A stretch of 64,000 bases of DNA from Dastarcus helophoroides (Eukaryota; Arthropoda; Insecta; Coleoptera; Bothrideridae), in NCBI GenBank assembly GCA_028583605.1, contig CM053329.1:11022501-11086500 (forward strand), written 5' to 3'. The notes under the pieces were generated by a model. That model was given only the letters and a program-made list of their open reading frames with translations, had not been told where the DNA came from and ran no database searches. Both the position numbers and the translations under genes were made by a program. Below are positions 34,086-46,566 of the stretch, in pieces (the first letter of the stretch is position 1; each line of letters opens with the position of its first letter).

Positions 34086-36366
34086 AGGTCCTTCAATTTC
34101 CAAATTGTACTCGCTGGCTTTTTTTATATTATTCTGCCCGGACCCCCGGAAAATGGAGTGCAGGGGTCAATAATGTGATTAGGAGAAGTAGAAATAATTC
34201 ATTTTACTTTAAAACGAAAAAATAAATAAAGTAGATTTAATTCATGAATTTTTTCTTTGACGAAAAAAAAAAATTACAATTTTTTTCTTTGTAAATTTCG
34301 ACTTTTTTGAAAATTTAGATTTTGAAGTTTCAACTCTTTTGAAAAATCTGATTTTTTAAAATGTTCGTAACTTGTTACATTTTGTTTTAAACTTCGCCTT
34401 TTCTCGAAACTTTTTCTGCTTTTTTTTTGAAAATTTCGACTTATTTTGAAAATACTTACTTCTATTACAAATTTCGACTCACTTTTAAATGCCAAGTTTT
34501 ACCGATTCTTTTTGAAAAATCGAGTTTTATTGAAAATTTAAAATTTTTTAAAACTTTCGATCTATTTTAAATTTTCAAATTTTTTGGAAATTTCAACAAA
34601 AGTAGATTTTTAACTACCTTTCTAGAAATTTTCATTTATTTCAGAATATTTTGACTCCCATTATTTCTACTCTTTGCTCGAAATTTTGACTTATAATTTT
34701 GAAAATTTCGATCTCTGAAAAATCCATATTAGAAGTGAAAACTTTTTTAAGCGTGTTCAGCGATTTTGAATATGGAGTAAACTTTTTAAAAGTATGTTCT
34801 ACTTTACATTAATTTACAAAAGTATATTTATTACATTAGAACATATTTATTTCACTATTAATAAATATTAGATTCGCTTCCACACGATACAAGCATCTAA
34901 AGTACAAATATAAAAAGCTATCATTTTGATAGGATTTAATTTCAAATATTTCCAATATTCTAACTTGTTCACTTGTGTGGTGCGTTCGAATTACACTATA
35001 TATTTCCTAGATTTTAAGGTTTCACTTCTGTCGGCAGTCTCCAAGACTGTCTATTTTTTTTTATTTCCGCTGTTTTATATAATATGATTTTCATGAAATA
35101 TTTTTATTTTTTTGAAAATTTTGTATATTAGAAATATTCCCTTTTGGAAATTTCAACTTTTATGAAAATTTCAACCTCTCTTCAAAATTCCAAATTTTTA
35201 AGAATATTTTGAATGTTTTTGGATTTTTTTTTTAATTTTTAATTTATTTTTGAACATTTTGACCTTCAAAATTCCACATATTGAAAATTTATATATATAT
35301 ATATTTTTTTTTAATTTTGACTGGAAATTGCGACTCTTTGAAAATCAGGTTTTTAAAATTAGACTTTTTAAAAACTTTAACTATTTTTGGGAATCTCACT
35401 GTTAAAAACATCAGGTAACATGCCTGAAACTTTGATTTTTTTAATGTCGCCTTTTTTTGAAAGATTTAGATTTTCCATTTTTATTGAAAATGTTGACCTT
35501 TGTGAACTTTTCGACTTATTTCGAAAATTTTAAATTTCAAATGCCGATTGTTAAAAATTTCACAATTTGCCTTTTTTTCAAGATTCTGAATTATGTATGT
35601 ACCAAATTTTCTGGAAATTTTCGAATTTTTTGAAAAAACTTATTTTTTTGATATTTTCCATTAAAAATGTTTACTTTTCTAAAAAGATTCTGGCCCAAAT
35701 TTTCACCTTTTCTCAAAATTTCTATTCTTTTTTCTAAATTCGTTAATTATAAAATATTTTTCTTTGAATACTCTGACTATTTCAAAATTTCTACTTCTGT
35801 TCTGATGTAAATTTCAATTTTATTTGAAAAATTCGACTTTTCGAAACTTCGACTTTTTGAAAAGTTGAATTTTTGAAAAATTTTAATATTTTGATATTTC
35901 CGAACATTTATCAGAAATATTTTTATTCGAAAATTTCGATCTTTTATTATTAAATTTTCGACTTTCTGTCGAAGTATTCACTTTTTTTCATAATTTGGAA
36001 TTCGTTTGAAATTTCTACTCTACTTTCGATTTTTCGACGTTTTCTTAAAATCTCTACTTCAATTTAATGTATTTTTCAATTTTATTTACAAAATTTGACT
36101 TATTTGAAAAGTTGATTTTTTAAAAATTGTTATATTTTGAAATTTCCAAATGATTTTCAGAATTTTTTTTTCATCAAAAATGTCGATGTTTTACCATCAA
36201 TATTTCGACATTCTCTCGAAGTTTTCACTTTTTTCCTGATTCGGAATTCTTTCGAAGTTTCTACTTTTTTTTGAAAATTTTGATTCATATTAAAAACTCG
36301 ATCTTTTTTAAATAGTTGGACTTAAATTTCAAAATCTTTACGTTTTCCCGAAACTTCGAATTTCGT
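34086..36366. repeat. Degenerate short-repeat block, T-rich on +
   Basis: T-rich units throughout, with a TATATATATATA run at about 35291. A segment near 35013-35055 (TTCACTTCTGTCGGCAGTCT) has a diverged partner near 36868-36915 (TTCACTTCTATTAGCAGTCC), suggesting old internal duplication. No coding content. Confidence 0.65.
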
Positions 36367-36413
36367 TTTGGTGCAACGGACTAGTCCTTGGTTATCTTCA
36401 AAAATTGAAATAC
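36367..36413. repeat. Terminus of palindromic hammerhead repeat
   Basis: The outer end GTTTTGGTGCAACGGACT, AGTCCTTGGTTATCTTC and AAAAATTGAAAT only, followed by unrelated sequence. About 135 bp downstream the same terminus and the same preceding flank (CGAAACTTCGAATTT) recur at 36484 onward, so this looks like a local tandem duplication with one copy truncated. Confidence 0.55.
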
Positions 36414-36501
36414 TCTACCTTCTCTACTTCTACCTTTTTTTTTGAAATTTTTTTTATTTTTTATTTCAAAATTTTTACTCTTTCTCGAAACTTCGAATTT
36501 T

Positions 36502-36668
36502 GTTTTGGTGCAACGGAGTAGTCTTTGGTTATCTTCAAAAATTGAAAAACAAATCTTGTCCCCTAAAAACAAGAAAGGTTTATCTCTATGAAGATGATAG
36601 CTTGGCTGTCTCAACACCTTTCTTATGTTTTTTAATTTTGCTTGGTTTCATTTGTATTTCAATTTTCG
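36502..36668. repeat. Palindromic hammerhead repeat, degraded core
   Basis: Left terminus GTTTTGGTGCAACGG through CTTGTCCCCTAAAAAC. It then lacks most of the left inner arm and jumps to TCTATGAAGATGATAGCTTG, GCTGTCTCAACACC, and the right arm CTTATGTTTTTTAATTTTGC and TTGGTTTC.TTTGTATTTCAATTTTC. The GAAA core is replaced by CTCAA, so the hammerhead is inactive. Confidence 0.55.
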
Positions 36669-36929
36669 ATTTTTGTATCTTTGACTTCGATTTGCCGAAA
36701 ATTGCGATTCTTTTTCTTTTTGGAAAATCTGATTTAAAATTAGGAATTCTTAAAATATTGAACCAATTGCAAAAAACGAATTCAAGTAATCTTCAACTTT
36801 CCTATAATCTATTTCGAAATTTTAATTTTTAATACTACAATTGATTTGAAAATTAAAAAAAAACACTCTTATTTCCTAGTTTCAACTTTTCACTTCTATT
36901 AGCAGTCCCCAAACTGTTTTATTATTTTT

Positions 36930-38200
36930 TTTCTTTAGAGTTTAACCCGATCGAATTAACTGACGAAACTCTATGTTCAATAGCAACACAGATTTTTTAA
37001 AGCACATTACTGCACTGCCGCTCAGATTTGAATAAAGTATACCGTACATATTATAAAATCTTGCTTCCCAAAGTTATTGTGACATTTGGAATAATTTTGT
37101 CCAAATTGTAATAACAAATTCCGCAAATATTTTACGTGATGTGTGCAAACACTCATCCCCAGAAGCACGAACAGTTGTTATTGAAAAACGCTCCCTTTTG
37201 TATGTACTGCGTTCCCGATATTATTCAAAGCCGACCTTTCAAACTTAGCGAGAGGTTTCGGGTGCGTAATCCCATATCGGCATTCCATTTGGCGCGAGGG
37301 TTCGGGGCGGTAAACAAGGCCATATTTTCCACGAGTTAAACTAATATTGATTTTCCTCCGTTTATCCGCCGGGGAAAAGTTCGGCGGCCGCGATAGCAGC
37401 GGACCAGGAAGAAGAAAGTTGACGTAGATCGTTTGATTTAGTTTCTCGGTTGGCTCGGTAACAAGTTGCAAAAGTGGAACTCTTCTCTGCTTACACGGAA
37501 AGTTGAAAATGGAGTCTGCGATGGCAGTCGGCCGTTTGTGACACGCACGTGTCTGCCCCAACTATCTCCATTAAACTAACTTTCGCAACATCGGTGGGAT
37601 TTCGCTGACAAAGTTCGAAACTTTGGTAATGAATTCGAAGACGTTTACCCTTTCATATTTAAGGGATAAAACATAATTCATCTTGTTCTCCTCTGATACT
37701 CTCATTTACATAGCACTGAAATATGGAGACATATTAAAGCGTAATGAAGATAGCAATTTAGCGCAATCTAACAAATTGCAAAACTACAGAGCGAATGCTC
37801 AACTCTCCTGGAGTAGTGGAGTTAGGAAAACAATGATGATGATTGGTAGGTATGAATAAATCTGGATGCCAATACATTGAGAAACACTGCATTAATGCCA
37901 AAAATGGTAGCAGTCCATTTTATGGAAAAAAAAATGAATTCCTACCATTTCAGCTCCACAGCTCTAGATTGCAGATTTGTATATTGTTGTTTGGCCTTAC
38001 TTCCCTTTTTTCACTTCGACCAAAACAGTTATTTTGTGAGCAACCCAAATTAAACCCTTTCATTGTCACCCAGACTTTTCATAAAGTCTAGGACTAGGAA
38101 GTTCCTTCAGATTAAATTGCCGCAGGTGTTATTTCCATCCTTCCGCACCGTTTCATTCTGTTCCTCAAAATTCAGATTTAAGGAGTAGAAACTTTGGGTT
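36930..38200. other. GC-richer low-repeat island
   Basis: The 37130-37620 part is much less AT-rich than its surroundings and carries GGCGGCCGCGATAGCAGCGG, CGCGAGGGTTCGGGGCGG and GACACGCACGTGTC. Open frames on both strands (about 37136-37339 plus, 37178-37561 minus) overlap and neither resembles a known protein. A conserved non-coding or regulatory segment is plausible, an exon is not excluded. Confidence 0.35.
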
Positions 38201-39225
38201 CCTAATTGAATTTTGGGAAAATAAATAAAAACTAAAAGTAAACAGCCTAGAAGATTTAGAAAACTTTCAAAACAAAGTTAACGTTTTCAAAATTTTAGCG
38301 TTATAAAAATGTCAAAAATTTGGAAAAATCTTGAGGCAAAATTTTGAGAAAAAGTCAAAATTTTTAAAATGGAATTTTTCAGATAAGTGGGAATTTTTAA
38401 AATGGAAACTTTCAAATAAGTGGAAATTTTAAAATGTCAAAATTTTCAACATTTCAATCCTATATTCATTTCGTTTTTAAGTCGAAATTTAAAAAAAATA
38501 TATAAAAATTTTTATTCAAATTTGAGCTAAAAAAAAACATTGTAATTCCCTTTAGAAAATAATCGTAAGAAATTCAGAAAATATGTCCATTTGTTTGAAA
38601 TTTTGACTTTTCTTTTATGAACTTTTGACTTTCTCTAAATTTAAAACTTGTAATTTCCATATTTTTCCCAAAATTTTTAATCCAACGTTGCATATTCGAA
38701 TGTAATCTCATAATTTTAAGATTGAAAATTCAACATTCAAATTAAAAAAAAATAGTGATTCCAAAATTAAACTTACAATTCGGAATGATTCAAGATTTTG
38801 AAAAAACTTCATATTTCTAATTATGTAATGCGAAACCAAGTTTTTGAAAATTTTAGAAATCTCAAAATTTGTTTTTTATTTTAATTTTTTCAAAACTTTT
38901 ATTTGGATTCAAAAATTTAGATCTGAATCTGAAAACTTGAAAATTTCGGCTTTAATTCCAAAATTTCAGCTTTAAAGTGGAAATTTAAAAAAAAAAACTC
39001 CAACTTTAAACCTGGCAGTATCAAGAAATTAAAAAAAAAGAAAACAAAACAAAAACTTTCTGAACAGTTTCCCGATTTCACAAAATGCACCAAACGCTAA
39101 GTGACTCCAGAAAATATGGAATCCTTAAAAATTATGTATAAATATTAATAAATAAACTTGATTTCCGATTATTATATTAGACAGACAAGTGTATGTTAAA
39201 ATTATTAAATCTTTCAATTTTTTTC
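38201..39225. repeat. Degenerate short-repeat block and left half of a duplication
   Basis: Repeat in mixed orientation. 38990-39193 (ACTTTAAACCTGGCAGT, TCTGAACAGTTTCCCGATTT, GACTCCAGAAAATATGGAAT) matches 39590-39793 on the other side of the palindromic repeat. Nothing else recognised. Confidence 0.6.
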
Positions 39226-39470
39226 GTGGAACCGACTGGTCCTTGGTTATCTTCAAAAATTAAAATACAAATATTGTCTCCTGAAACCAAGAAAGATTAA
39301 AAAACACAACAAAGGTTGCTCTAACGCATTTCTCTCTGAAAATGGTAAGTTGGCTATCGAAACGCGTTAGAGCAAACTTTGTTGTGTTTTTCAATCTTTC
39401 TTGGTTTTAGGGGACAAGATTTGTATTTCAATTTTTGAAGATAACCAAGGACCAGTTCTTTCCACCAAAA
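39226..39470. repeat. Palindromic hammerhead repeat with both termini
   Basis: The copy with the clearest ends: left GTGGAACCGACTGGTCCTTGG, right CCAAGGACCAGTTC.TTCCACCAAAA. Arms are about 115-120 bp and nearly perfect reverse complements outside the centre. The left hammerhead core is deleted and the right one reads CTGAAAA instead of CTGAAGA. It is flanked by a diverged direct duplication of about 200 bp (38990-39193 and 39590-39793), so insertion and local duplication are intertwined. Confidence 0.7.
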
Positions 39471-39589
39471 TTACTGAAACTCAAGGTTTCCACTATTCTA
39501 AAAATATTAACATGTCTCTGTCTCTCATGTATCTGTCTCTCCGTCCAAATCCTTTCCACATTAATTTCAAAAGCTTTAAAAATGAAATT

Positions 39590-39793
39590 TAAAAATAAAA
39601 TAAAAACTCTAACTTTAAACTTGACAGTGTCAAAGAGAAAGAAATTGAAAAAAAAGAGAAGACGAAACAAAACACTTCTGAACAGTTTCCCGATTTATAA
39701 AATATACGAAACGCAGACTCCAGAAAATACGGAATTATGTATTAATATTTATAAACAAAAGGGTTTTTCGTCTATTATATTAGATAGTCAAGT
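39590..39793. repeat. Right half of a 200-bp direct duplication
   Basis: Diverged copy of 38990-39193, 600 bp downstream and flanking the palindromic hammerhead repeat. The open frame through it is a by-product. From 39794 to 40126 there is unremarkable sequence. Confidence 0.6.
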
Positions 39794-40126
39794 GTTATAT
39801 CTTCCAATAGAAATAGAATAAATGGATCAAGGAGAACGCGTACGATATTTACCAGTTTCGCAGTGCATAGCGAATTGAGGCAGCTATCTCCCTCGCGGGG
39901 ACCATCGTTGGAGCTTAGATGGCAACGGCAGGTAAAATTAAAAGGTACATTTTATTAAATAAAATTATCAGCTAAAACTATGGATACTATCGAGGTTTTT
40001 GTAAAAATCTATCGATACTATCAATGACAGAAACTATCGATGTATAGCGAAAACTAGTACTAAGATTATATTTAGCTATTTCGTGATCTGATTTACTAAA
40101 CTTCGAAGGAATTGAGTTGAATATAT

Positions 40127-40415
40127 TGTTACGCGTTATCGGTTCGAATGATTACACTTGTGAATTTTACCACTTTATTTTTAAACGGAACTCGAAACAC
40201 AACAATTGTAAGTCACTAACACTGTTTAATTAACTTCTATCTAACTACACTGATTAACTGACTAACTAACTGTGGGAAAGCCAACCGGACTCCTTTTATA
40301 TAGATCTCTGGTTAGGGTTCTAGAAGTTTTCAGCAGATAAGACTTATCGTTTGCCGAAATTTCTGGAACGCTTATCTGCCGTTTGCTTCATTATCGCGGC
40401 CGCTTTCCCTTACCA
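40127..40415 (-). mobile_element. Solo LTR, copy 1
   Basis: On the minus strand: TGGTAAGGGAAAGCGG..., CAGATAAGCGTTCCAGAAAT, a TATA box (CTATATAAAAGG; + strand 40292-40303), AATAAAG near the 3' end, and AACGCGTAACA at the end. It is homologous along its length to 47839-48114, which lies in the opposite orientation. No primer-binding site, gag or pol is attached, so it looks like a solo LTR. Family (Gypsy, BEL or other) cannot be decided. Confidence 0.6.
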
Positions 40416-40474
40416 GATCTTTCTAGAAAATTTCCTTAAATTCTAAATTCCATTATTACATTTGGTTACAATAT

Positions 40475-40735
40475 TTACATATCCTAATTAATATATAAAT
40501 ATGAAAGTGTGTCTGTCTGTCTGTCTGTCCGCTTTTCACTGAACCGATTTGGTATATGAGGCCTTTTTTGCTTGACGAGATCGTTAACAGGATACGTTTT
40601 ATCCTGAAAACTGTTCCAGACACCCTCAAATTAATGTTAGGTCTTAATTTTCTCATTGTATGATAAATTTAATCGTAATCGTAATTAATCTATTTAATAA
40701 ATCTCTAAGCACAGCCTAAGCAGTTGGCTCTAGGG
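40475..40735. repeat. (TCTG)n microsatellite with insect-repeat flank
   Basis: ATAAATATGAAAGTGTGTCT followed by GTCTGTCTGTCTGTCC and CACTGAACCGATTTGGTATA. Microsatellites next to an ACTGAACCGATTT-like word are common in dispersed insect non-coding repeats; I cannot assign the family. A TGTCTGGGTGTCTGTCCGCTTT relative lies inside hAT element B (about 45167). Confidence 0.4.
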
Positions 40736-43700
40736 CAGGGGTCGGCAAACTTTTAAGTCAAAAGAGCCATCCGCAATGAAAAAATTAGTTTCCTGAATTT
40801 CAAGGAGCCACAAATTTTTATTTCTGATTTTACATTTTGTTTCAAAATCAAATCAAATAAATCAGACAAAATATGGGACAGGGAAAGACCCCTCTGATTC
40901 ATGTAGTCAAACAAAAACATATTCAGCCCAAACACCTTTTATTTCTCAAAATTAAGAGCTTTATTTCAAAATTTGCCTTTTTCTCGCAAATTCGACTTTT
41001 TTAACTCTTCTCTGTATTCGTCTTTTTTTTACTATGTATTTAGATTTTTTTCCATAAACCTTCCTCTCTTCTCAAAACTCGACAATCTGTGAAAATGTTT
41101 ACTTTTTTTTAATCCGACTTACTGGAAGATTCGACTTCTGAAAAATTCATCTTTTTGTCGATTTCGTAATAAAAAAAAGTAAAAATTTGAAGTAATAATT
41201 TGGAGATGTTAAATAAAATAGTTTTTGAAGATTTCGATCTTTTTCTCAAATTTCCTTTTTTTGGAATTTAAATCTATTCTTAGAATTGACTTTTTTCCAA
41301 AATTATATTTTTTTGACTTTGTTCTAAACTGCGACTTTTTCCTCGAAGTTTCTATTCTTCTTAAATGACGTTCCTTTTCCAAATTTTACTATTTCTGCCA
41401 AATATTGACTTTTACTGAATATTTAAACTTTTATTTATTTTCTGGGAACTTCAACCTGTTTCCCAAAATTAGGTGTTTCTTGAAATTTCAACTTTTAACT
41501 GAAAGTTCGACATTTTATTATGTTTCTGCAAGCTGCCATTTTATTGACGAAATTCACCCATTTTCAGAATGTTTGACTTTATCTAAAAATTTGATTTTGT
41601 TCATAAAATTTGACTTTTTCTGGGAAATGTTAACCTTTTTTTAAAGATCAACATTTTTTTCAAAACTGGAAGTGATATCCCCATCCCTTGTTATTTAGAA
41701 ATTATTTTATCAATTTCCTCGAAATTCGATTTTTTTTTCGAAGGTTTTTTTAATCGTCTTGTTCTCGAAATTTCAAATTTATTCTCAAAATTTAACATTT
41801 TCTAGAAAAATGCAAATTTTTTTTTTTTCTCTTAAAAACTTTGACTGTTTAAAGTTCGACAATTTTTTCTACGCTTTAAGTTTTTTACAATTTCTTTTTT
41901 AGAGATTTAACAGTTTTTCACAAAAGTAAAATTTGTCTAAAAATTTTAAATTTTTAAATTTGCTCTGGGATTCAATCTATTGTCAAAATTTGACGTTTTT
42001 TTTTTCCTAAAATTTTGCTTCTTTGAGAATTTTTGACAAATTCATATTTTCCGAAATCTGTTTTCTCAAAATTCGGATTTTTCCGGAAATATCAACTTTC
42101 ATTTCAAACGAAATTCATCTATTTTTAAATCTCAAACTTTGATTTTTTTTCTTAAAATTTGGCTTTCTCTGGGAAATTTTGACATTTTTCTTAAAGTTTA
42201 ACACTTCTAAAAATTGGAAGTTTTATCAACATTCCCTTTCTTCTAGAAATTATTTTACCAATTTTCTCAAAATTCGGTTTATCTGAAAATTCGGAGTTTT
42301 TTTTTAGTTCGTCTTGTTTTCGAAATTTCAAATTTATTCTCAAAATTTAATTTTCTCTGGAAAATTGCAAATTTTTATCGAAATTTGGAACTTTTATTAA
42401 AATGTTGACTGTTTCCTAGAAATTTCTCCTAAAGTTTGACTTTTTGCTACTTCTCTGAAAAACTTCGACCTTTTTAAAGTCCGACACTTTTTTAAGCTTC
42501 CAGTTTATTTTTGCAATTTCCCTTTTATCTGAAAATTTCAAGTTTCTTAAATTTGTTTTGGGTTTCAATCTATTGTAGAAAGTCGACGTTTTTTTTTCCT
42601 GAAATTTTGCCCTTATTTGAGAACTTTAGACAAATTCATTTTTTTCTTAAATCATCTGTCCCATTTTTTTTCCGAAATCTCTTCCTTTTTCCCAAAACTC
42701 GGCTTTTTCCACGATATTCTGACCTTTTTTTAAAGTTAAAAACTTTTCCCGACATTTTCTTGGAATTTTCTTTCGAAATTATTTAACAAATGTTGTCAAA
42801 ATTCGAATTTATCTGAAAATTTGGATTTTTTTTAAATGTCAAGTTTTTTAAATTTGCTTTGAATTTAAATCTATTGCGGATATTCGACGTTTTTTTTCTG
42901 AAATGTTGCCCTTATTTGAGAACTTTGGACCAATTCATTTTTTTTTAAATCACTTTTTCCATTTTTTTTTAAATTTCTTCCTTTTTCTCAAAATTCGCCT
43001 TTTTCTGGGAAATTCTACGTTTTTTTAAAGTTAAAAACTTTTTTCGAAATTTTCTTCAAATTTTCTTTTCAAATTATTTTACAAAAGTTCTCAAAATTCG
43101 AATTGATCTGAAATTTTGGATTTTTTTTTAAATCGCCTTGGTCTCGAAATTTCAAATTTATTCTCAAAATTTAACTTTCTCTGGAAAATTGTAATTTTTT
43201 TGTCGAAGATTGGAGGTTTTCTTAAAATTTTGACTTTTTCCTTGAAATTTTTACTAAAATTTGACTTTTTTCTTCTCCTCTGAAAAACTTTGAGTTTTTT
43301 AAATTTCAACAATTTTTTTCTAAGCTTTCAGTTTTATTCCTACAATTTCTCTTTTCGAAATTGTGCAATTTTTCCAAAAATTTCAAAGTGTCCACCAATT
43401 TCAGGTTTTAAAATTTGTTTTGGGTTTCAATTTATTGTCGAAATTCGATGCGTTTTTCTAAAATTTTGCCTTTTTTGAGAATTTTCGATAAATTCATTTT
43501 TTTCGATAATCTCCCTTTTTCCGAATTAGACAATTTCACTTTTTTAATCTCTTCATTTTTCCCAATTTTTTTCGAAGTATCTTCCTTTTTCTCAAAATTT
43601 GGCATTTTCTGGGAAATTTGATGTTTTTTTAAAGTTCAACACTTCTCAAAATTTTCTTGGAATTTTCTTTCGAAATTATTTTACCAATTTTCTCAAAATT

Positions 43701-45287
43701 CGAATTTATCTGAAAAGTTGAAGTTTTCCTTAATTCGTCTTCTACTCGAAATTGCAAATTTATTCTCAAAATTTACTTTCTCCGGAAAATTGTAATTTTT
43801 TATCGAAGTTTGGAGCTTTTCTTAAAATTTTGACTTTTTCCTTGAAATTTTTACTAAAATTTTACTTTTTTCTTCTCCTCTGAAAAACTTTGACTTTTTT
43901 AAATTTCAACAAATTTTTTCTAAGCTTTCAGTTTATTCTTACAATTTCTCTTTTCGAAATTATGCAATTTTTCCAAAAATTTCAAATTGTCTACAAATTT
44001 CAGGTTTTTAAATTTGTTTCGTAATTTTTTAAAATTTTGCCTTTTTTGAGATTTTTCGATAAATTCATTTTTTCCGAATTAGACAAATTCATTTTTTAAA
44101 TCTCTTCTTTTTTGAGATTTTTCGATAAATTCATTTTTTCCGAATTAGACAAATTCATTTTTTAAATCTCTTGGTTTTTCCCAATTTTTTTCGAAATCTC
44201 TTCCTTGTACTCAAAATTTGTTTTCTGGGAAATGTTGATGTTTTTTTAAAGTTCAACACTTCTCGAAATTTTCTTGGAATTTTCTTTCGAAATCATTTTA
44301 CCAATTTTCTCAAAATTCGAATTTATCTAAAAATTTCGAGTTTTCTCTAATTCGTCTTGTTCTCGAAATTGCAAATTTATTTTCGAAATTTAGCCTTCTC
44401 TGAAAAATTGCAATTTTTTATCGAAATTTCGAGTTTTTCTAAACTTTTTCCATGAAATTCTTCCTAAAATCAAACTTTTTTCTTCTTCACTGAAAAACTG
44501 AGTCTTTTTTAGAGAAGGACAATTTTTTCTAAGCTTCCACTTAATTTTTACAATTTCTCTTTTCGAAATTTTACTATATTTCAAAAAATTCAAAATTGTC
44601 TAAAAATATCAGGTTTTTAATTTGTCCTGAGTTTCAATCTACCGTCGAATTTTTTTCTAAAATGTTACCTTTTATTGAGAACTTTTGATAACCTCCTTTT
44701 TCTCAATTTTTTTGAAATCTGTTTCTTTTTCTCAATTTTTTCGAAGTGTCTTTCTTTTTCTCAATTTTTTCGGAATCTATTTTTCTCAAATTTCGGCTCT
44801 TTCTAGAAATTTCAGCTTTTATTTTGAACTTTGATATTTGTCGTTTCTGTAAATTTCAATTTTTTTCTCACAAAAAGTAATTCGCCTTTTTTTCATGAAA
44901 TCTCAAGGTTTAAGAACATTTACAAATAAAAAAGTAAAAATCATGAGAAAAATATTTTTTAGAAATTTTGACTCCTCAAGTTGGTCTTTTACTAGAAATT
45001 TCAAATTTCATGTGTTTTTTTTAAAATGTTAACACAAATCAATCAAAAATTTCGGAAAAATATTTCTTGAAATCATAACTTTTTGTCAAAATTTAAGTAA
45101 AACGTAAAAATTACTAGAAAAATATTTTTGGAAATTTCAAATTCTGTAGGTCACTTGTTTAATGAGTGTCTGGGTGTCTGTCCGCTTTAGCTTTTATTTA
45201 CTTAATTTTTTAGGGGAATTTAAAGAGCCGCAATTTTATTTTAAGAGAGCCGCATGCGGCTCGCGAGCCGCGGTTTGACGACCCCTG
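40736..45287. mobile_element. hAT-type non-autonomous element B (4.55 kb) with repeat cargo
   Basis: Left terminus CAGGGGTCGGCAAACTTTTA followed by AAGAGCC; right terminus ends GGTTTGACGACCCCTG, preceded by the self-complementary GCATGCGGCTCGCGAGCCGC region. Flanking octamers CTCTAGGG (40728-40735) and ATCTAAGG (45288-45295) agree at six of eight positions and fit the TCTAGA-like target preference of hAT elements. The interior carries no transposase; it is almost wholly T-rich degenerate repeat with a higher-order period of about 300/600 bp. This is the clearest case in the window of a transposon shell enclosing a satellite-like array. Confidence 0.75.
41950..44700. repeat. Higher-order repeats inside hAT element B
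   Basis: The landmark TTTTAAATTTGTTTTGGGTT then TCAATCTATTGTCGAAATTC recurs near 41955, 42545, 42845, 43405, 44005 and 44615 (spacing about 590, 300, 560, 600, 610). Between them come TCTGAAAAACTTTGACTTTT and TTTATTCTCAAAATTTAAC modules. A young 66-bp tandem duplication is at 44041-44172. The array lies wholly within the transposon borders. Confidence 0.7.
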
Positions 45288-46566
45288 ATCTAAGGGCTTC
45301 AATTTTCTTACTGCTTTTTTCCGTAATACATAGGTGAGCATTAAGGGAGGATATTTCAAAATTCAGTTTCCACGATGGTAAAAATGGGCATTAACGGATA
45401 GGCGATTTTTATGTAATGAATAATACACAAGATACGACAACATTTTCTTTTTAGACATTTGGAAGTTTGTTCTCTAAATTTCGAGTTTATTGTCGAAATT
45501 TTATGCACACAATCGATAATTTGAGTAATTTTCTGTGAAAATTTACGCTTAAAATATGAAATCTTTAATTTACCTAAATTAAACATTTTTTCCAAACTTC
45601 GAATTTTACTGAAATTTTTAGTAGATGGAAATTTCGATTTTAAAATTAAGATATTAAATTGTAACCTTCCCGAAGAAAAAATCAAAATTTCATTAAAAAA
45701 AAGATTATTTTTAGAAATGTTTCGGATTTTTGTTGTTGTTGAAATTTCGATGTTTCTCCAGTTTTAAATTTCGAGTGAGGATTTCTAATGTTTTTTTTTT
45801 AATTTCGACTTACGAAATGAAGTCCACATTTAAAGACAAAAATTAAAATTTTCTTTCATTTATCATTTCTTAAATTTTCGAGGGAAATGTTTAAAATCCT
45901 GAAACTTAAAAAAATCGAAACAAGTTTAAAGGAATGTTTAGTTTTTTTTTAAACTTTGGGAAAGAAAACTTCTTGAATTTTCGATGTTTTTTATTCAAAA
46001 TTTCTTTGAATTTTTATATTTTTATTACAATTTCCGAAATTGAAAACTTCTATTATCAATCTTCATATTGAAATGTCAGAATAACAAGAAATGTAAATTT
46101 GGATTTTCTTGGGATGAATATCAGATGAATTACCAAAAAAAAATTATACAATTATATATTATTCTCCAAATTTAAAATTAAAACTTCCTATATAAAGTTA
46201 AAATTTCGAGACTAAAGTCGAAATGCAGGAATTAAAGTCAAACAAATTTTTAAATTTCTACCACACTATTTCTCAAAATTTTTATGTGAAAGGTAAAATA
46301 TGGAAATAATGTTGAAATTTTGAGAAGAAATTTCAAAGCGTTAAAAAAATGTTTCTCCACAATTCGCTTTAAATATTACAATTTTTAAATCGAAGCCAGA
46401 ATTTCGTTTTATGCTTTTGATTCAAAAACCCTTTTTATATTTTAGAGTCGAAAATTGTTCCAAATTTCGCCTTTTTTTAACCTTTTGTTTAAAATTTGAA
46501 AATTCGCAATTTAAATAATATTAGAAATTTTCAGGAACGAAAAAGGGGCTACATCCTCAAAAAAGG
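45288..46566. repeat. Degenerate repeat, mixed orientation
   Basis: AT-rich short repeat from the end of hAT element B to the TIR element. Nothing else recognised. Confidence 0.55.

Noticed and set aside
37178..37561. 127-codon minus-strand open frame in the GC-rich island
   Set aside because: No recognised domain, overlaps a plus-strand frame, no splice sites of consensus quality noticed; kept only as an unexplained island.
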